Source: Talinum fruticosum (Eukaryota; Streptophyta; Magnoliopsida; Caryophyllales; Talinaceae). From it: a DNA stretch of 64,000 bases. Location: NCBI GenBank assembly GCA_021018815.1, contig JAITYX010000090.1, forward strand, positions 248,001 through 312,000, read 5' to 3'. The first letter of the stretch is position 1; the number at the start of each line of letters is the position of its first letter. The notes beneath the pieces are model-generated. The model worked only from the letters and a program-made list of their open reading frames with translations. It was not told the DNA's origin and did no database searches. Position numbers and translations under genes: made by a program. Shown here in pieces: positions 53,484-64,000 of the stretch.

Positions 53484-54177
53484 TGTTTGAAATTTCAAAA
53501 GTTTTGAAGTTTGCAAAGTGAGAGAGAAATTGTCCCACATGGAACTTTTGAGCAAAGTCCAAGTGGTTTATAAAGGTCTCTCTCTCCTATTCTTGAATAA
53601 GTAAGGGAAAAGTTTGTAAGACCGGACGCGCGTGCGCATTGCCGAGCCGGGCCAAGCAAGGGTGTTGGGTAGGTGTGGTGTGATAAGTTTTTGGGCAAAT
53701 CAAAATTTTTATTTTCGAGAATACTTTAAATCATGCATCATTGATTTCGTTAAGCAGATTTTATGGCCGTTTTAAATCGATTCTTTATGATTTAAGATCA
53801 AGAATATTTCTTGCCATCCCGTATGCTAATTTCTTACTCCTTCTGTTTTCAGATTCATCAATTGCTCTATAAATACCAGCCCTTTGAGCATTCAAAAGAC
53901 ACAGAAAAAACATTACTCTTCCAGTTTTTACCAAATTACTCCTCACGTAATTTCCTCTTGCTGGTTCGGTTCCTAACCGATCAGCTCCAAATGCACGGAA
54001 CGGGGTCGGTGTTTGCGTAAACCCGGAGACACACATTCCTTTTAGCTTTGTATCTGTGGCTGGACATACTTGGTTTTTAGGCCAGTGGTTTTGGTGGCCA
54101 CACCGCGTTCTTCGATAAGATAAGCGTTCGTTTATTTCTTGTTATTCTCTTAGTTATATGAATCTTTAGTTCTAACA
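53484..54177 (+). mobile_element. Copia LTR (second Copia of the right side)
   Basis: About 694 bp from TGTTTGAAATTTC to TTAGTTCTAACA, with inverted ends TGTTTGAA/TTCTAACA and a TATA element CTCTATAAATACC near 53867. A GC-rich patch lies at 53615-53660. It precedes the gag at 54213. As in the Copia at 13082, no iMet primer site follows. The left boundary is by end similarity only. Confidence 0.5.
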
Positions 54178-55141
54178 ATCTAAAAACCAAATAGAGATTT
54201 ATATAGCTAGAGAACATGTCTCGCAATGAGTGTTACTAATATGTTCATGCCTGATATGTCAAAAGTTGAATTACTCGAATGGATCAAATTACAAAATTTG
54301 GATTGAACATATGAAGTTTTATTTATCACAAATTGGGGTCTTTTACTTGCTAGTCGATTTGCTCGTGTCCGAGACTCGCCGCTTCGGTTCTAAGACATCT
54401 ATAGTTGTGCCTAAGGATAGAAATGTTGAAGCTAATAAAATTACTTGTCGAGGCATGCTTTTACATTATATGACACCTACCCCGATTGAACTCGTATAGA
54501 AAGAAAGAATCTCCTAAAGACATTTGGGTTTGTTTAAGGGAGAAATATGGAACTGATGATGTTGGGGTTAAGAAATACGTAGTTAGTACATGGCATAGGT
54601 TTTATATGATTGATGAGAAACCTATTCTTGAACAAGTGACTGAATATGAAAATTTGGTGTATGATGTTCTGGCTGTGGGTATGAAGATGTGTGAAATTCT
54701 ACAAGCTCATTGTCTATTAGATAAACTCCCACCCTCTTGGAAGTCATTTCATGATCATATTAAGCATAAGGAGAAGGACTATACACTAAAAGAATTGATT
54801 GCTCATACTAAGGTTGAGGTCGAAAATAGGAAGTTGAAAGCACTACTACAAAGCTGTAAAATAGCGACGGAAATTGGCGACGGAATCAGCGACGGACACC
54901 GACAAAACCGACACCTGTTTCGGACAACGACGGAATTAGCGACCACGACACGATTAGCGACGGAATATTCCGTCGCTAAGCTATCGCCAGTATATCGGAT
55001 ATTACAAAACCAAAAAAAAACGAAATTAAATTACTTTAGTAGTTAGCGACGGAATTTTCCGTCGCTGGTTCAGTCGCTAATTAAAATTTTTTAATTAGCG
55101 ATGGAACAACTGACGGACTGTTCCGTCGCTAATTACGCATA

Positions 55142-55503
55142 TATTCGGATCCGGCTTCGTCCGGACCGAATATCGCAGCGCAAAGAGAGAGAGAGAGAGA
55201 GAGTCGAGGTCCGAGCGAGCGTTAACCCCGCCGATTCACCACCGCCAACACCCACTCCCGCCGGTGACTAGGCCCGCCTCCTGCACGGCCGTCCCCTGCT
55301 GCCGGCCGCCGCCCGCCTCCGCTGCTTGAGGAACACGAAGGCCAAAGGAACCGGCGTTGTCCTTGGTTTCGCCCGACCCGTGACCCGCCGCTGCTGCCGC
55401 TTGGGTGGAGGACGCCGCCGATGCACTGGCCCCGCTGCCGCCACACGCCTATCGTTCCGCCGTCGTCGCTCGTGCCGCCGCCGGTGCCGCCCATAGTTTT
55501 GAG
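55142..55503 (+). other. GC-rich 5' exon and promoter region of CACTA 2
   Basis: A GC-rich island (CCGCCGCTGCTGCCGC, CGCCGTCGTCGC) preceded by an AG microsatellite (55184-55203) and ending at TTTTGAG|GTATGATTTTG, a good splice donor. The layout matches the block at 48249 in CACTA 1 and 29120 in the partial element. Likely a noncoding first exon; the minus-strand ORF 55222-55494 is a Gly-rich artefact. Confidence 0.5.
55184..55203. repeat. (AG)n microsatellite
   Basis: About ten AG/GA units just upstream of the GC-rich exon. Confidence 0.9.
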
Positions 55504-55555
55504 GTATGATTTTGTTGATTTTTTGTAGATTTATGGTTTTATGAAATTGAAATTG

Positions 55556-55920
55556 AAATTGATGAATATATGTAATTTGTTGGAAATTAATGTTGTTTGT
55601 GAATGAATTTGAGAAGAAAAATGTGCAATTGTGTTGCTTATGGAGTAAATGTTATTGAAGTTAAATTTAGGGTTTTAAAAATTGTAACTTGAAATTGACG
55701 AATATATGCGTAATTTGGTGGGAATTAATGTTGTTTGTGAATGAATTTGAGAAGAAAAATGTGCAATTGTGTTGTGTTTGGAGTAAATGTTATGGAAGTT
55801 AAATTTAGGGTTTTAAAAAATGTAACTTGAAATTGACGAATATATGTAATTTGATGGAAATTAATGTTGTTTGTGGATGAATTTGAATAGAAAAATGTGC
55901 AATTGTGTTGGACTTGTTGG
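55556..55920. repeat. ~137-bp tandem repeat in the CACTA 2 5' intron
   Basis: Three units start at 55556, 55692 and 55830, each beginning AAATTGA(T/C)GAATATATG and containing AAAAATGTGCAATTGTGTTG. The third is cut short. Unit-to-unit differences are few. Confidence 0.9.
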
Positions 55921-56275
55921 ACATTATTATTGAAGTTGAGGAAAATTGTTTTTGTGATTTATATATGTGTAATTGTTTGTTGTTTATTTGTGTGAGGTTG
56001 CTTATGCTAATTATGTATGATTATAGGTATGATTATAGTTATGATTAGTTTAATTATATTTATATGAGTTTATTTATGCTAATTAGGTATGATTAGTTTA
56101 ATTATGATATAAATATTTACGAGTGAAATATAGAAATTAAAAAAATTTATGTATAATAAAAACATATATAGATGCATAATGGTTATATATAGATTATGTT
56201 CGTCATAGAAAATATGTAATCATATAACATCTCCATGTATTGGTATTATTAACTAATAATTTAATAAATTGTTAA

Positions 56276-59200
56276 ATGTCAACCAGAATATATATGGACG
56301 GGCCTACGCATTGTAGATGGATGTATCGTAGGCTATTACCCGGTAGAGTTGGGTATAGACAAGAGTTTTTAGACGGGGTTGAGGAGTTTGATGCACATGC
56401 TAGAAGCCAATCAGAATTTGTACATAATCAACAATATAGGTGTCCATGTCGCAAATGTAGAAATCGGAAGTATAAGGATCCCGAAGAAGTTAAGTTGCAC
56501 CTCTATCAATATGGTTTTCTTCCAAACTATTGGTATTGGACTAGTCATGGAGAAATAGATCCTCATTTATATGAGGATCAAACAATGGTTTCTAACATAT
56601 TCAACGACGAAAGTGGCGCCAATCATATGAACTACGGCGATATAGAAACAAATATCGACCGTATGAATGATATGGTCACGAGATGCCATGATCTCAAATC
56701 AAAACTCTACAAGTGAGCCTCCAAATACCCATGCCCAAAGTTTCTTCAATATGGTTGAGGCTGCGCAACGACCTTTGTGGGTAGGAAATGAAACTCACAC
56801 CGAGTTGTCTCGCCACCGTTAGAATGTTGAGCATTAAGTCCGACTACAACATGCCTCAAAATTGCTTTAATGAAATTGCTCAACTTATGAAGGAGATTTG
56901 TCCGCCTGATAACCAAGTTCCTCGTGACATTCACCATGCAAAGAAGGTCATTAAAAATCTTGGGATGGATGTTCAAAAATTGATTGTTGTCGACAAGGTT
57001 GCATGTTGTTCTACAAAGAGGACAGCGACCTTGATTCATGCAAGTTTTGCGGTCATGCGAGATGGAAGCGTCAAAGGGAAAGACAAGGCAAAAGTCAAAG
57101 AACTCCATTTGCAAGGATGCATTACTTACCGTTAATACCAAGACTTCAGTGCTTGTTTGCTTCAAAAACCATGGCAGAGCACATGAGATGGCATTATGAG
57201 AATGTAAGAGAGGATGGTGTCCTTTGTCATCCTTCGGATGGTGAAGCATGGAAACATTTTGATAGAGTTCACCCCAAATTTGCTACTCGAACCTAGAAAC
57301 ATAAGACTTGGTTTGTGCGCGGATGGGTTTAATCCATTTAGCCAACCTGGAAGGTCTTATTCAATATGGCCGAGTCTTTGTTACGCCTTATAATCTACCA
57401 CCGAGTTATGCATGACGACGCCTTATATGTTCTTGACATGTATCATACCAGGGCCGACAAATCCGAAAAATAAAATTGATGTGTACTTGCAGCCTCTTAT
57501 TGATGAGTTGAAAACACTATGGGAAGATGGTGTTGAAACATATGATATTTCAAAAGGTGAGAACTTTCTCATGAAGGCTGCGTTGATGTGGACCATTAAT
57601 GATTTCCCGGCCTATGGTATGTTGTCCGGATGGAGTACGCATGGTGCCATGTCATGCGCGGTATGTATGAATCAAAAGAAAGCATTGAAACTTAGAAATG
57701 GCCGAAAATTTTCATGGTTTGATTTCCATTGGCGGTTTTTCCCCGAAGTCACGCGTTCCGAAGGAATAGCACATCGTTTACAAAAGGAAAAGCCGTACAT
57801 TCGGGTCCTCCTCGTCGTTGTACAGGGAAGAAATAAAACAATGGGTTGAAAGCTTTCCCAAAGTAACAGAAGAGCAAGAAATTAACATTTCGGGGTTCAA
57901 AAGGATCATAATTGGACAAAACAAAGCATATTTTGGGAGCTTCCATATTGGAAAGATCAATTGCTTCGCCACAACTTAGATGTGATGCACATTGAGAAGA
58001 ACTTTTTGAGAATATAATTAACACTCTGTTATGGATATTCCTGGTAAAACAAAGGATGACATCAAGGCAAGAATAGATTTGGAAGAGTTGTGTGATCGTG
58101 TAGAGTTGAATTTAAAGCATGGAGTTAATGGTAAAATTCTCAAACCGAAGGCAAAATATGTGTTCACGTTGAAGCAGAAGAGGGCAATATGTGAATGGGC
58201 AAGAGAGTTGAAAATGCCGGATGATTACTTGTTCTAACATTTCATACCTTGTCGACCCAAACTCGACTAAGTTCCATAGCATGAAAAGTCATGATTGTCA
58301 TGTTTTCATGGAGACCCTTCTTCCAATACCATTTAGTGTACTCCCGGACGAGGTTTTAGGGTCTCTCATTGAAATTAGTGAGTTCTTCAAGAACCTTTGC
58401 TCATCTGTTTTACGGGATGCGGAATTAGAGCAAATGCATCGAAATATTTCAATAACACTTTGTAAATTGGAAACAATATTTCCTCCTGGGTTCTTCAATG
58501 TGATGGAACACTTGCCGATTCATTTAGCGGAGGAAGCAAAATTGGGTGGTCCGGTATAATACCGGTGGATGTATCCATTTGAGAGGTTCTTTGGCCGATT
58601 GAAGAGATCCATAGGAAACAAATCGAAGCCTGAAGGGAGTATCGCTGAAAAGTACGCCCGATTTGAAGAAACACATTTTGCATCTTATTATTTCGGCTCT
58701 AACGTGCCTTGTATGCGCACTAGAAGTTGACGAAATGAAGACAGCGAAGTTCCAAACCACAATCCTACTCTTTCGGTATTCATACCAGAAGGTGCTCCAA
58801 TTGGGAAGTGCAATACGCATTTCCTTGATGATAAGGAAAAGACGGCCGCACATGTGCATGTTTTACTTGAACTGTTCCAAAGTTAAACCTTACCTAAAGT
58901 GAGTTTATCTTGTCGTATTCAACACTCATTTCAATAATTTTATAGTTTTATTCAAAACGATGATGTCATCTTAATAAAATCTTTGAACTCAGCTTCTTCG
59001 AACACCAAAAACGAGCTATGTATGGTGATGTTAGTGATGCTTGCAATTGATGCAATGGTGGAATGTGAGTTCGAAGAGTGGTTCAAAGGAGCTGTGAGTA
59101 TCATATATTAATACTTATTGCTCGTGCCTCAAATTTATTAGTATTGGTTGTTCCATTTTAATAAACTAAACAAACACTGTGTTATTGACACAGATTCATT

Positions 59201-59999
59201 GTTATCAAGTATATCATGATGAAAAGCATGTTTACTTGATACAATTAGCTCAATGTCCTTTAAGGAGAGTGAAAACATGGACAGCATACACGGTGAATGG
59301 AATGTTATTTCATACCGAGGCTCGAAATGAAGGGAGGATGACCTTCAATTGTGGTGTCTATGTGAAAGGAACTGATGGAGGACATGTTCAAAATAATTAC
59401 TACGGCATCTTGCAAGAGGTTGTTGAAGTTGAATATGTTGGTGAACCAATAAAAAGGTGTGTGCTGTTTAAATGCGATTGGTTTGACCCTAGTCATCCTC
59501 GGGAACTCGGTGCCAGAAATTTAGTTCGTATGTTGAAGTGCATCGTACAAGGCGTTATCGTAAGTACGATCCTTTCATATTTGCTAGCACTGCAACTCAG
59601 GTGTATTATATGTCATATCCACAAGGGGTCCCTAGAGAAAAACTGAATTGGTTCGTCGTAGTGGCATCAAAACCAAGGGCCGAGTTGATGACCAATATAC
59701 TATTCCTCTTGCATTCCAAGAGAATAGTATGAGTACAGATCGATCCAATAATAGAAACTTTGCCGGACACTTTGGTTGATAACTCAATCTCAGCAGAAGA
59801 AATAGTTGATGATATTATTCTAAACCAAGAAGATGAGATTGAGGATGTTAGTGAAGAGGATGATGGTGAAGAAGATGAAGAAGGTGAATGGGATGATGAT
59901 AACATCACCGATGACGAAGAAGAACATATCTTATTCAATGATGCCGAAGAGGATAGTGAAGAAGATGATGATAACACCGATGATGAGGACGATGGGTAG
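56276..59999 (+). pseudogene. CACTA transposase (TNPD-like: Transpos_assoc, Transposase_21, DUF4218, DUF4216)
   Basis: Domains in order over several frames. 56276-56716: Transpos_assoc zinc-binding part (CPCRKCRNRKY, LYQYGFLPNYWYWTSHGE). 57003-57849: Transposase_21, with MLFYKEDSDLDSCKFCGHAR, HYLPLIPRLQCLFASKTMAE, LGLCADGFNPFSQPGRSYS, PGPTNPKNKIDVYLQPLIDE and IKDFPAYGMLSGW-type text (WTINDFPAYGMLSGWSTHG). 58221-58700: DUF4218, including FFGRLKRSIGNKSKPEGSIA. 59179-59560: DUF4216 (NNYYGILQEVVEVEY, FKCDWFDP). 59760-59999: strongly acidic Asp/Glu tail. The ATG at 56276 follows the 5' intron. About five frame changes; some at 58900-59180 may be introns. In intact form it would excise CACTA elements. 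Confidence 0.85.
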
Positions 60000-60246
60000 T
60001 TGATAATGTTTTTTTTTTTTGGTTTGTTTTATATTGTATAACTTTCATTTCTGTTGTAATAAAATGAATTCTTATTAATGTAATGAAGGTGAAACAATTG
60101 AAGCGTAATTTATTCATAGAAGAATATTTATATCTAACGCTTACATGTTTATATGCTAACTATTGTTTATATGTTGTTTTATATGAAATCACTTGAACCG
60201 TTGGATGTTTACTAATAGTGTGAATTACTTGTTTATGTTCAGAAAA

Positions 60247-62102
60247 ATGGAGAGAGGTAGAGGCAGGTCCAAAAGATCAGCTACTCGGGAAGGGCTAGAA
60301 ACACTACTACCGATGGGGAAGGTAATGATGTGAGCACTTCTACCCCCTCTCAAAACCCTCATAACCTTCAATCTCCTGTAGGTGGAGCACTATCTCCACA
60401 CTCCGCTCACAACCAAACTCCATTGGGGGGTCATTTATTCCCAACCCTCCTTTTTCCAACCCCCAAACTTCCCACACATACAAAACCCAATGGGTGGGTC
60501 TTTCTTCCTAAACCTTCCATATTCTCAGCAACCCTATATATACTCAAACCCGTCTGATACATATGCATATCACCAATATGGTACAAATAATGTACCACGC
60601 ATCCACGTTGGTGCCGAACAAAGGCCACCACAAAGGCCTACAAATGAAGGACCAACTGATGCAGGGAACGAGCATCCTAGTCTTGATTCAAGCAGTGCTA
60701 GCAGCCGAGAAAAGATTCGAATTGAGCCAGATGGTGAAGGGTAAGTGTGATAATAAGTACTAAAATAAATTAAGCATATTAGTTATTAGTAGAACTAACT
60801 ATTTTATATGTTTCTTGATTAGGTTCTTCCCCATTGACAAAGTTGTGGGTACGATTTCCCACATTTTCCAAAGTAAGTACGACGGAGCTTGGCCTACATG
60901 GGGTAAAGTCCCTCGATCACAACGTGATCGGTGGTTTTCCGAGTTTAAGGTAATGACAAATCTTTAGTTTTCTGAATTTCGGATAACATAATGACTTACT
61001 TGTGCATGTTCGAACATTATATTATAATTTCATAAGTCATAAACTATTTTTTTATTTATATAGAAATTTTTCACTTGGTCTCCAACCGATGAAGTCCAAA
61101 TCAGAAGAAATTTTGAAAAGAAAGGCAGCGATCGATTAAAGGACTTCATGCTGAAGGCGAGGAAAAATAAGAAGAAGCCGAAATGGTTGGGTGACAACTA
61201 CTGGCGCTAGTTGCTCGAATATTGGGAAACTACTGACTACAAGAAGTTCCGTGAGCAAGCTCGGAAAAACCGTCATGCTGATCAAGGGGGACTTGGTTCA
61301 TCGCTCTATACTTGTGGCTCAATCCCTATGACGGAGCATAAGCGGCGATTGGTACATACCCCTTTCTTATTGATTACGCATGCAACTATTAACATGTTCA
61401 TATTAGTAAATTGATTCTCTACTAACTTGTTTTTAGTTAGATGAAGGAGCTTAAAGGAGTTCAGCCTCTACCGACCCAACTATTTTCACGAACGCACAAA
61501 ACAAAAAGGACGAATGGGTGGACAAAAAATCCAAGGCCATTTACGTGAGTAACCATATATATGAATTTCGCATATTTTTCTATCTATGGTTTTCGTTAAC
61601 AACGTGTGATATTTACATGCCTCAAATATTTATACTATATTCAGGACAAGTTTCAAAAAGAGTGGGAAGAGTTGCAAAACACTCAACCCACTCAAACTTC
61701 CAGATGATGACCCCCAACTCCTCCGAGGATCATGTCTCCACCCCTTCACAACATGAGTTGTGGGTCAAAGCCAATGCGAACAAGAAAGGTCGCATTTATG
61801 GACTTGGATCCGAGGCTAGAAACTTGAAACCAACCATGCCCTTCAAATCACCGAAACCTTCTACTGCAGATGACTCGGAATTGAGATCAACGAGTGCATA
61901 CTTTGAATTCTAAGTTACAGCAATGGATTGAGCATGCTCGGATGCTTGAGTTGCAAAATAGGCATCTTAAAGAAAAAGGTCGACAGTTTCGCTGAGCCAA
62001 TAGCACGTATCAATGAATTTCTGCAGTCTCGAGCAAGCATCCGGATCTCACCAGTCGACCAGCACAACCACAAGAGGAAGAGGAAGAGGATGAGGATGAG
62101 TG
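60247..62102 (+). pseudogene. CACTA second protein (TNPA-like, PF03004-type)
   Basis: Starts MERGRGRSKRSATREGLETL at 60247, then a frame change. Exon 1 runs to 60741 (SSREKIRIEPDGEG|GTAAGT) with a Pro/Gln/Asn-rich region. Exon 2, 60823-60951, reads FFPIDKVVGTISHIFQSKYD and WPTWGKVPRSQRDRWFSEFK before GTAATG. Exon 3, 61063-61350, reads KFFTWSPTDEVQIRRNFEKK, with a stop at YWR, and KFREQARKNRHADQGGLGSS. Exon 4 is 61437-61550, and exon 5 from 61644 reads DKFQKEWEELQNTQPTQTS, then HELWVKANANKKGRIYGLGS. It ends in an acidic EEEEEDEDE tail. The family binds subterminal repeats; here stops suggest inactivity. Confidence 0.75.
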
Positions 62103-64000
62103 AGGACCACGAATTCATATGTCAACTTTTGTATATATTGGTGATTATCACTTTGCGAACTGTTTAGATGTGTTTAAGGTTTCTTGTGAGCTATTGTTTG
62201 CTTGTTGTGTTGAACTTGTGAATTTGTTTTAAGTATGTTATGATTGTTCATAATGGTGAACATGTAAGTTGGATTTGTATATCCAACTTTGATGAATTAT
62301 TTGTGGCCGGCATATATAAATGCCAAATGTAAGTGTCACATATGTGAATGTTGGATTTGTATATCCATTCACAATTGTTTGTACTAGGGTAACAAATAAC
62401 TAAAAATAATATTCAGATTTTTTACGAACAGCGACGGAACAGACGACGGATCAGCGGCGGAAAAGTTCCAATCAGCGACGGAAACACCCCCATTTCCGTC
62501 GCTAAATCAGCGACGGACGACTTTCCGTCATCGATTTCCATCAGCTACGGAAGAGTGTCCGTCGCTGATTCCCATCAGCTATGGAAGCCTTTTCCGTCGC
62601 TGATCCGTTGCTAATTAGCGACGGATTTCAAAATTTTCGTCGCTGAAATTTAGCAACTCGCGATTTAGCGACGGAATATTTCCGTCGCTAATTTCGAAAT
62701 TCCGTCACTATTAGCCGATATTCCGTCGCTATTTCCGTCGCAATTTGGAAGTTTTCTAGTAGTGAAGAGAAAAATGGACCTAGCTCTTCTAATGCTAATG
62801 TTGAAATTGTTGGTTCTAAGTCAAAGAGGTTTGGAGATAACAAAGGGAAGGGTCAACCTAATAAATGGGGACCTAAACTAAAACACTCCCAGTTCAAGAA
62901 GCATGGGAATGATCAGAGGAAAACCAAAGGACTATGCTACAACTGTGATAAACCGGGTCACATAGCCAAGTACTCGTAAGGCACCAAAGAGACAAATCAG
63001 TGGGAACAACAACACCCAAGCAAATCTGGTGGAAGAGGAGACGATTGTTACGAGTAGTTTCTGCAATGAATCTGGTCAACAATGCTGTGAAGTGGATCAT
63101 TGGCACTGGAGCAATGAGGCATATCTGTTGCAACTGAAGTCTTCTCCATAACTATCAAAGGGCATCTGATAGTGAAGAAGTCTTCATGGGAAATTCAACA
63201 GCATTAGTAGTTCAAGGGAAAGGGAAGATTCTCTTAAAACTTAACTCGGAAAGAAACTTGAATTGACTAATGTTTTGCATGTTCCCGAGATTCATAGGAA
63301 CCTAATTTCCAGAGACCTTCTCAACAAAGTGGGCATTAAACAACTCATTGGTTATGACAAAGTAGTTTTAACTAAAAACAGATAGTTAGTTGGGAAAGGT
63401 TTCTGTAATAATGGTTTATTTGTGTTGGATGATGTTTATTATGTGCTAGTTAGCAATAATAATATGATGTCTGGTTCTGCTTATATTGTTGAGTCTCTTG
63501 ATCGATGGCATGCTAGACTTGGACATGTGAATGTTGGGTCAATTAAAAGGATGAGACAGTTAAATTTAATTCCAAACTTAACTAATTTTGAATTCTCTAA
63601 ATGTGAAATTTATGCTGAGGTTAAGCATCACAAAAAGCCTTTTAATAAATCTGTATATAGAGAAATAGAATTATTGGAATTAATTCATTCTGATCTAGGA
63701 GATTTCAAGAACTCCATAGGTAGAGGTGGAAAGAGATACTATATTACTTTTGTCGATGATTGCTCTCGCTTTATATATGTTTACTTGCTTAGTACTAAAG
63801 ATGAAGCTGAAAGCATGTTTATTAAATATAAGGCAGAAGTTGAAAATCAACTTGGAAGAAAAATTAAGAGACTTAGATCAGATAGGGGTGGTGAATACGA
63901 TTCTGGTCTACTTGCTGATTTCTGTGCTAAACATAAAATTATTAGTTCTGGAGTACCTGATAATATGTGGGGTCAAAGCTAATCAAATTCCACAAACTCC

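Larger units (their letters stand above)
54841..62764 (+). mobile_element. Complete CACTA element 2 (7.9 kb, nearly autonomous)
   Basis: Ends CACTACTACAAAGC ... TTTTCTAGTAGTG, target duplication AAG (54838-54840 and 62765-62767), and subterminal arrays of AGCGACGGA/TTCCGTCGCT (54865-55130 and 62425-62750). Order inside: GC-rich 5' exon (55142-55503), intron with a tandem repeat, transposase gene (56276-59999), TNPA-like gene (60247-62102). Both genes carry stops or frameshifts, so the element is probably recently inactivated. Confidence 0.95.
54213..63980 (+). pseudogene. Copia gag-protease-integrase, split by a CACTA element
   Basis: Gag at 54230-54840: SKLNYSNGSNYKIWIEHMKF-type start, KNIWVCLREKYG-type centre (ESPKDIWVCLREKYGTDD), LDKLPPSWKSFHDHIKHKEK. 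After the CACTA element it resumes at 62765 with EKNGPSSSNANVEIVGSKSK and CYNCDKPGHIAKYS (zinc knuckle, last Cys lost), WIIGTGAMRHIC (degraded protease centre), then ORF 63422-63982: WHARLGHVNVGSIKRM (pre-integrase), HSDLGDFKNSIGRGG and YYITFVDDCSRFIYVYLL (catalytic aspartates), LRSDRGGEYDSG. Several frameshifts. The window ends inside the element, where text after GVPDNMWGQS departs from the family. Confidence 0.85.

Noticed and set aside
59606..59977. Ser-rich minus-strand ORF
   Set aside because: Shadow of the acidic Asp/Glu tail of the CACTA transposase.

Overview
The window is nuclear DNA of a flowering plant, probably a eudicot. It is AT-rich and largely built of plant retrotransposons and DNA transposons nested in one another. 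No host gene with a full intron-exon structure is visible. The best-preserved genes are small intronless ORFs encoding secreted cysteine-rich proteins. There is no operon-like packing, no rRNA and no organellar block. The species cannot be told from the sequence.

Region by region. 1-8.0 kb: one decayed LINE on the minus strand, split by an LTR element (1943-5332, TSD GTACC, itself holding another LTR at 2909-4484) and by a deleted hAT element (5593-6752). 8.2-9.55 kb: first small secreted-protein gene (minus). 9.6-13.08 kb: plus-strand LINE split by a rearranged LTR (10738-12563). 13.08-22.27 kb: Copia element whose gag-protease and integrase parts are separated by an inserted LTR (14526-21409), which holds a complete non-autonomous tRNA-Asp-primed LTR element (15559-21011). 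22.3-34.55 kb: five further copies of the secreted-protein gene in both orientations, separated by a Copia fragment, CACTA-type ends, MITEs, a decayed LTR and a LINE piece. 35.9-39.66 kb: 3' part of a CACTA element with a hAT fragment. 40.6-45.24 kb: a MULE with terminal inverted repeats and a broken transposase. 46.69-47.4 kb: a frameshifted DUF26 (Gnk2-type) secreted-protein gene. 47.64 kb to the end: two Copia elements, each split by a complete CACTA element (47936-53361, TSD GAC; 54841-62764, TSD AAG).

The biologically most interesting part is the six-member family of small secreted cysteine-rich proteins at 8.4, 22.35, 22.96, 25.8, 30.4 and 34.0 kb. They have a signal peptide and a C-C-CC-C-C pattern resembling the Prolamin-like/ECA1 class of plant reproductive peptides. 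Three copies are almost identical in protein and flanks, two form a second subtype, and one is truncated. The copies lie in direct and inverted duplications whose edges coincide with transposon fragments, so the cluster seems recent and still rearranging. The rest can be read as layered insertions, and target-site duplications give their order in several places.
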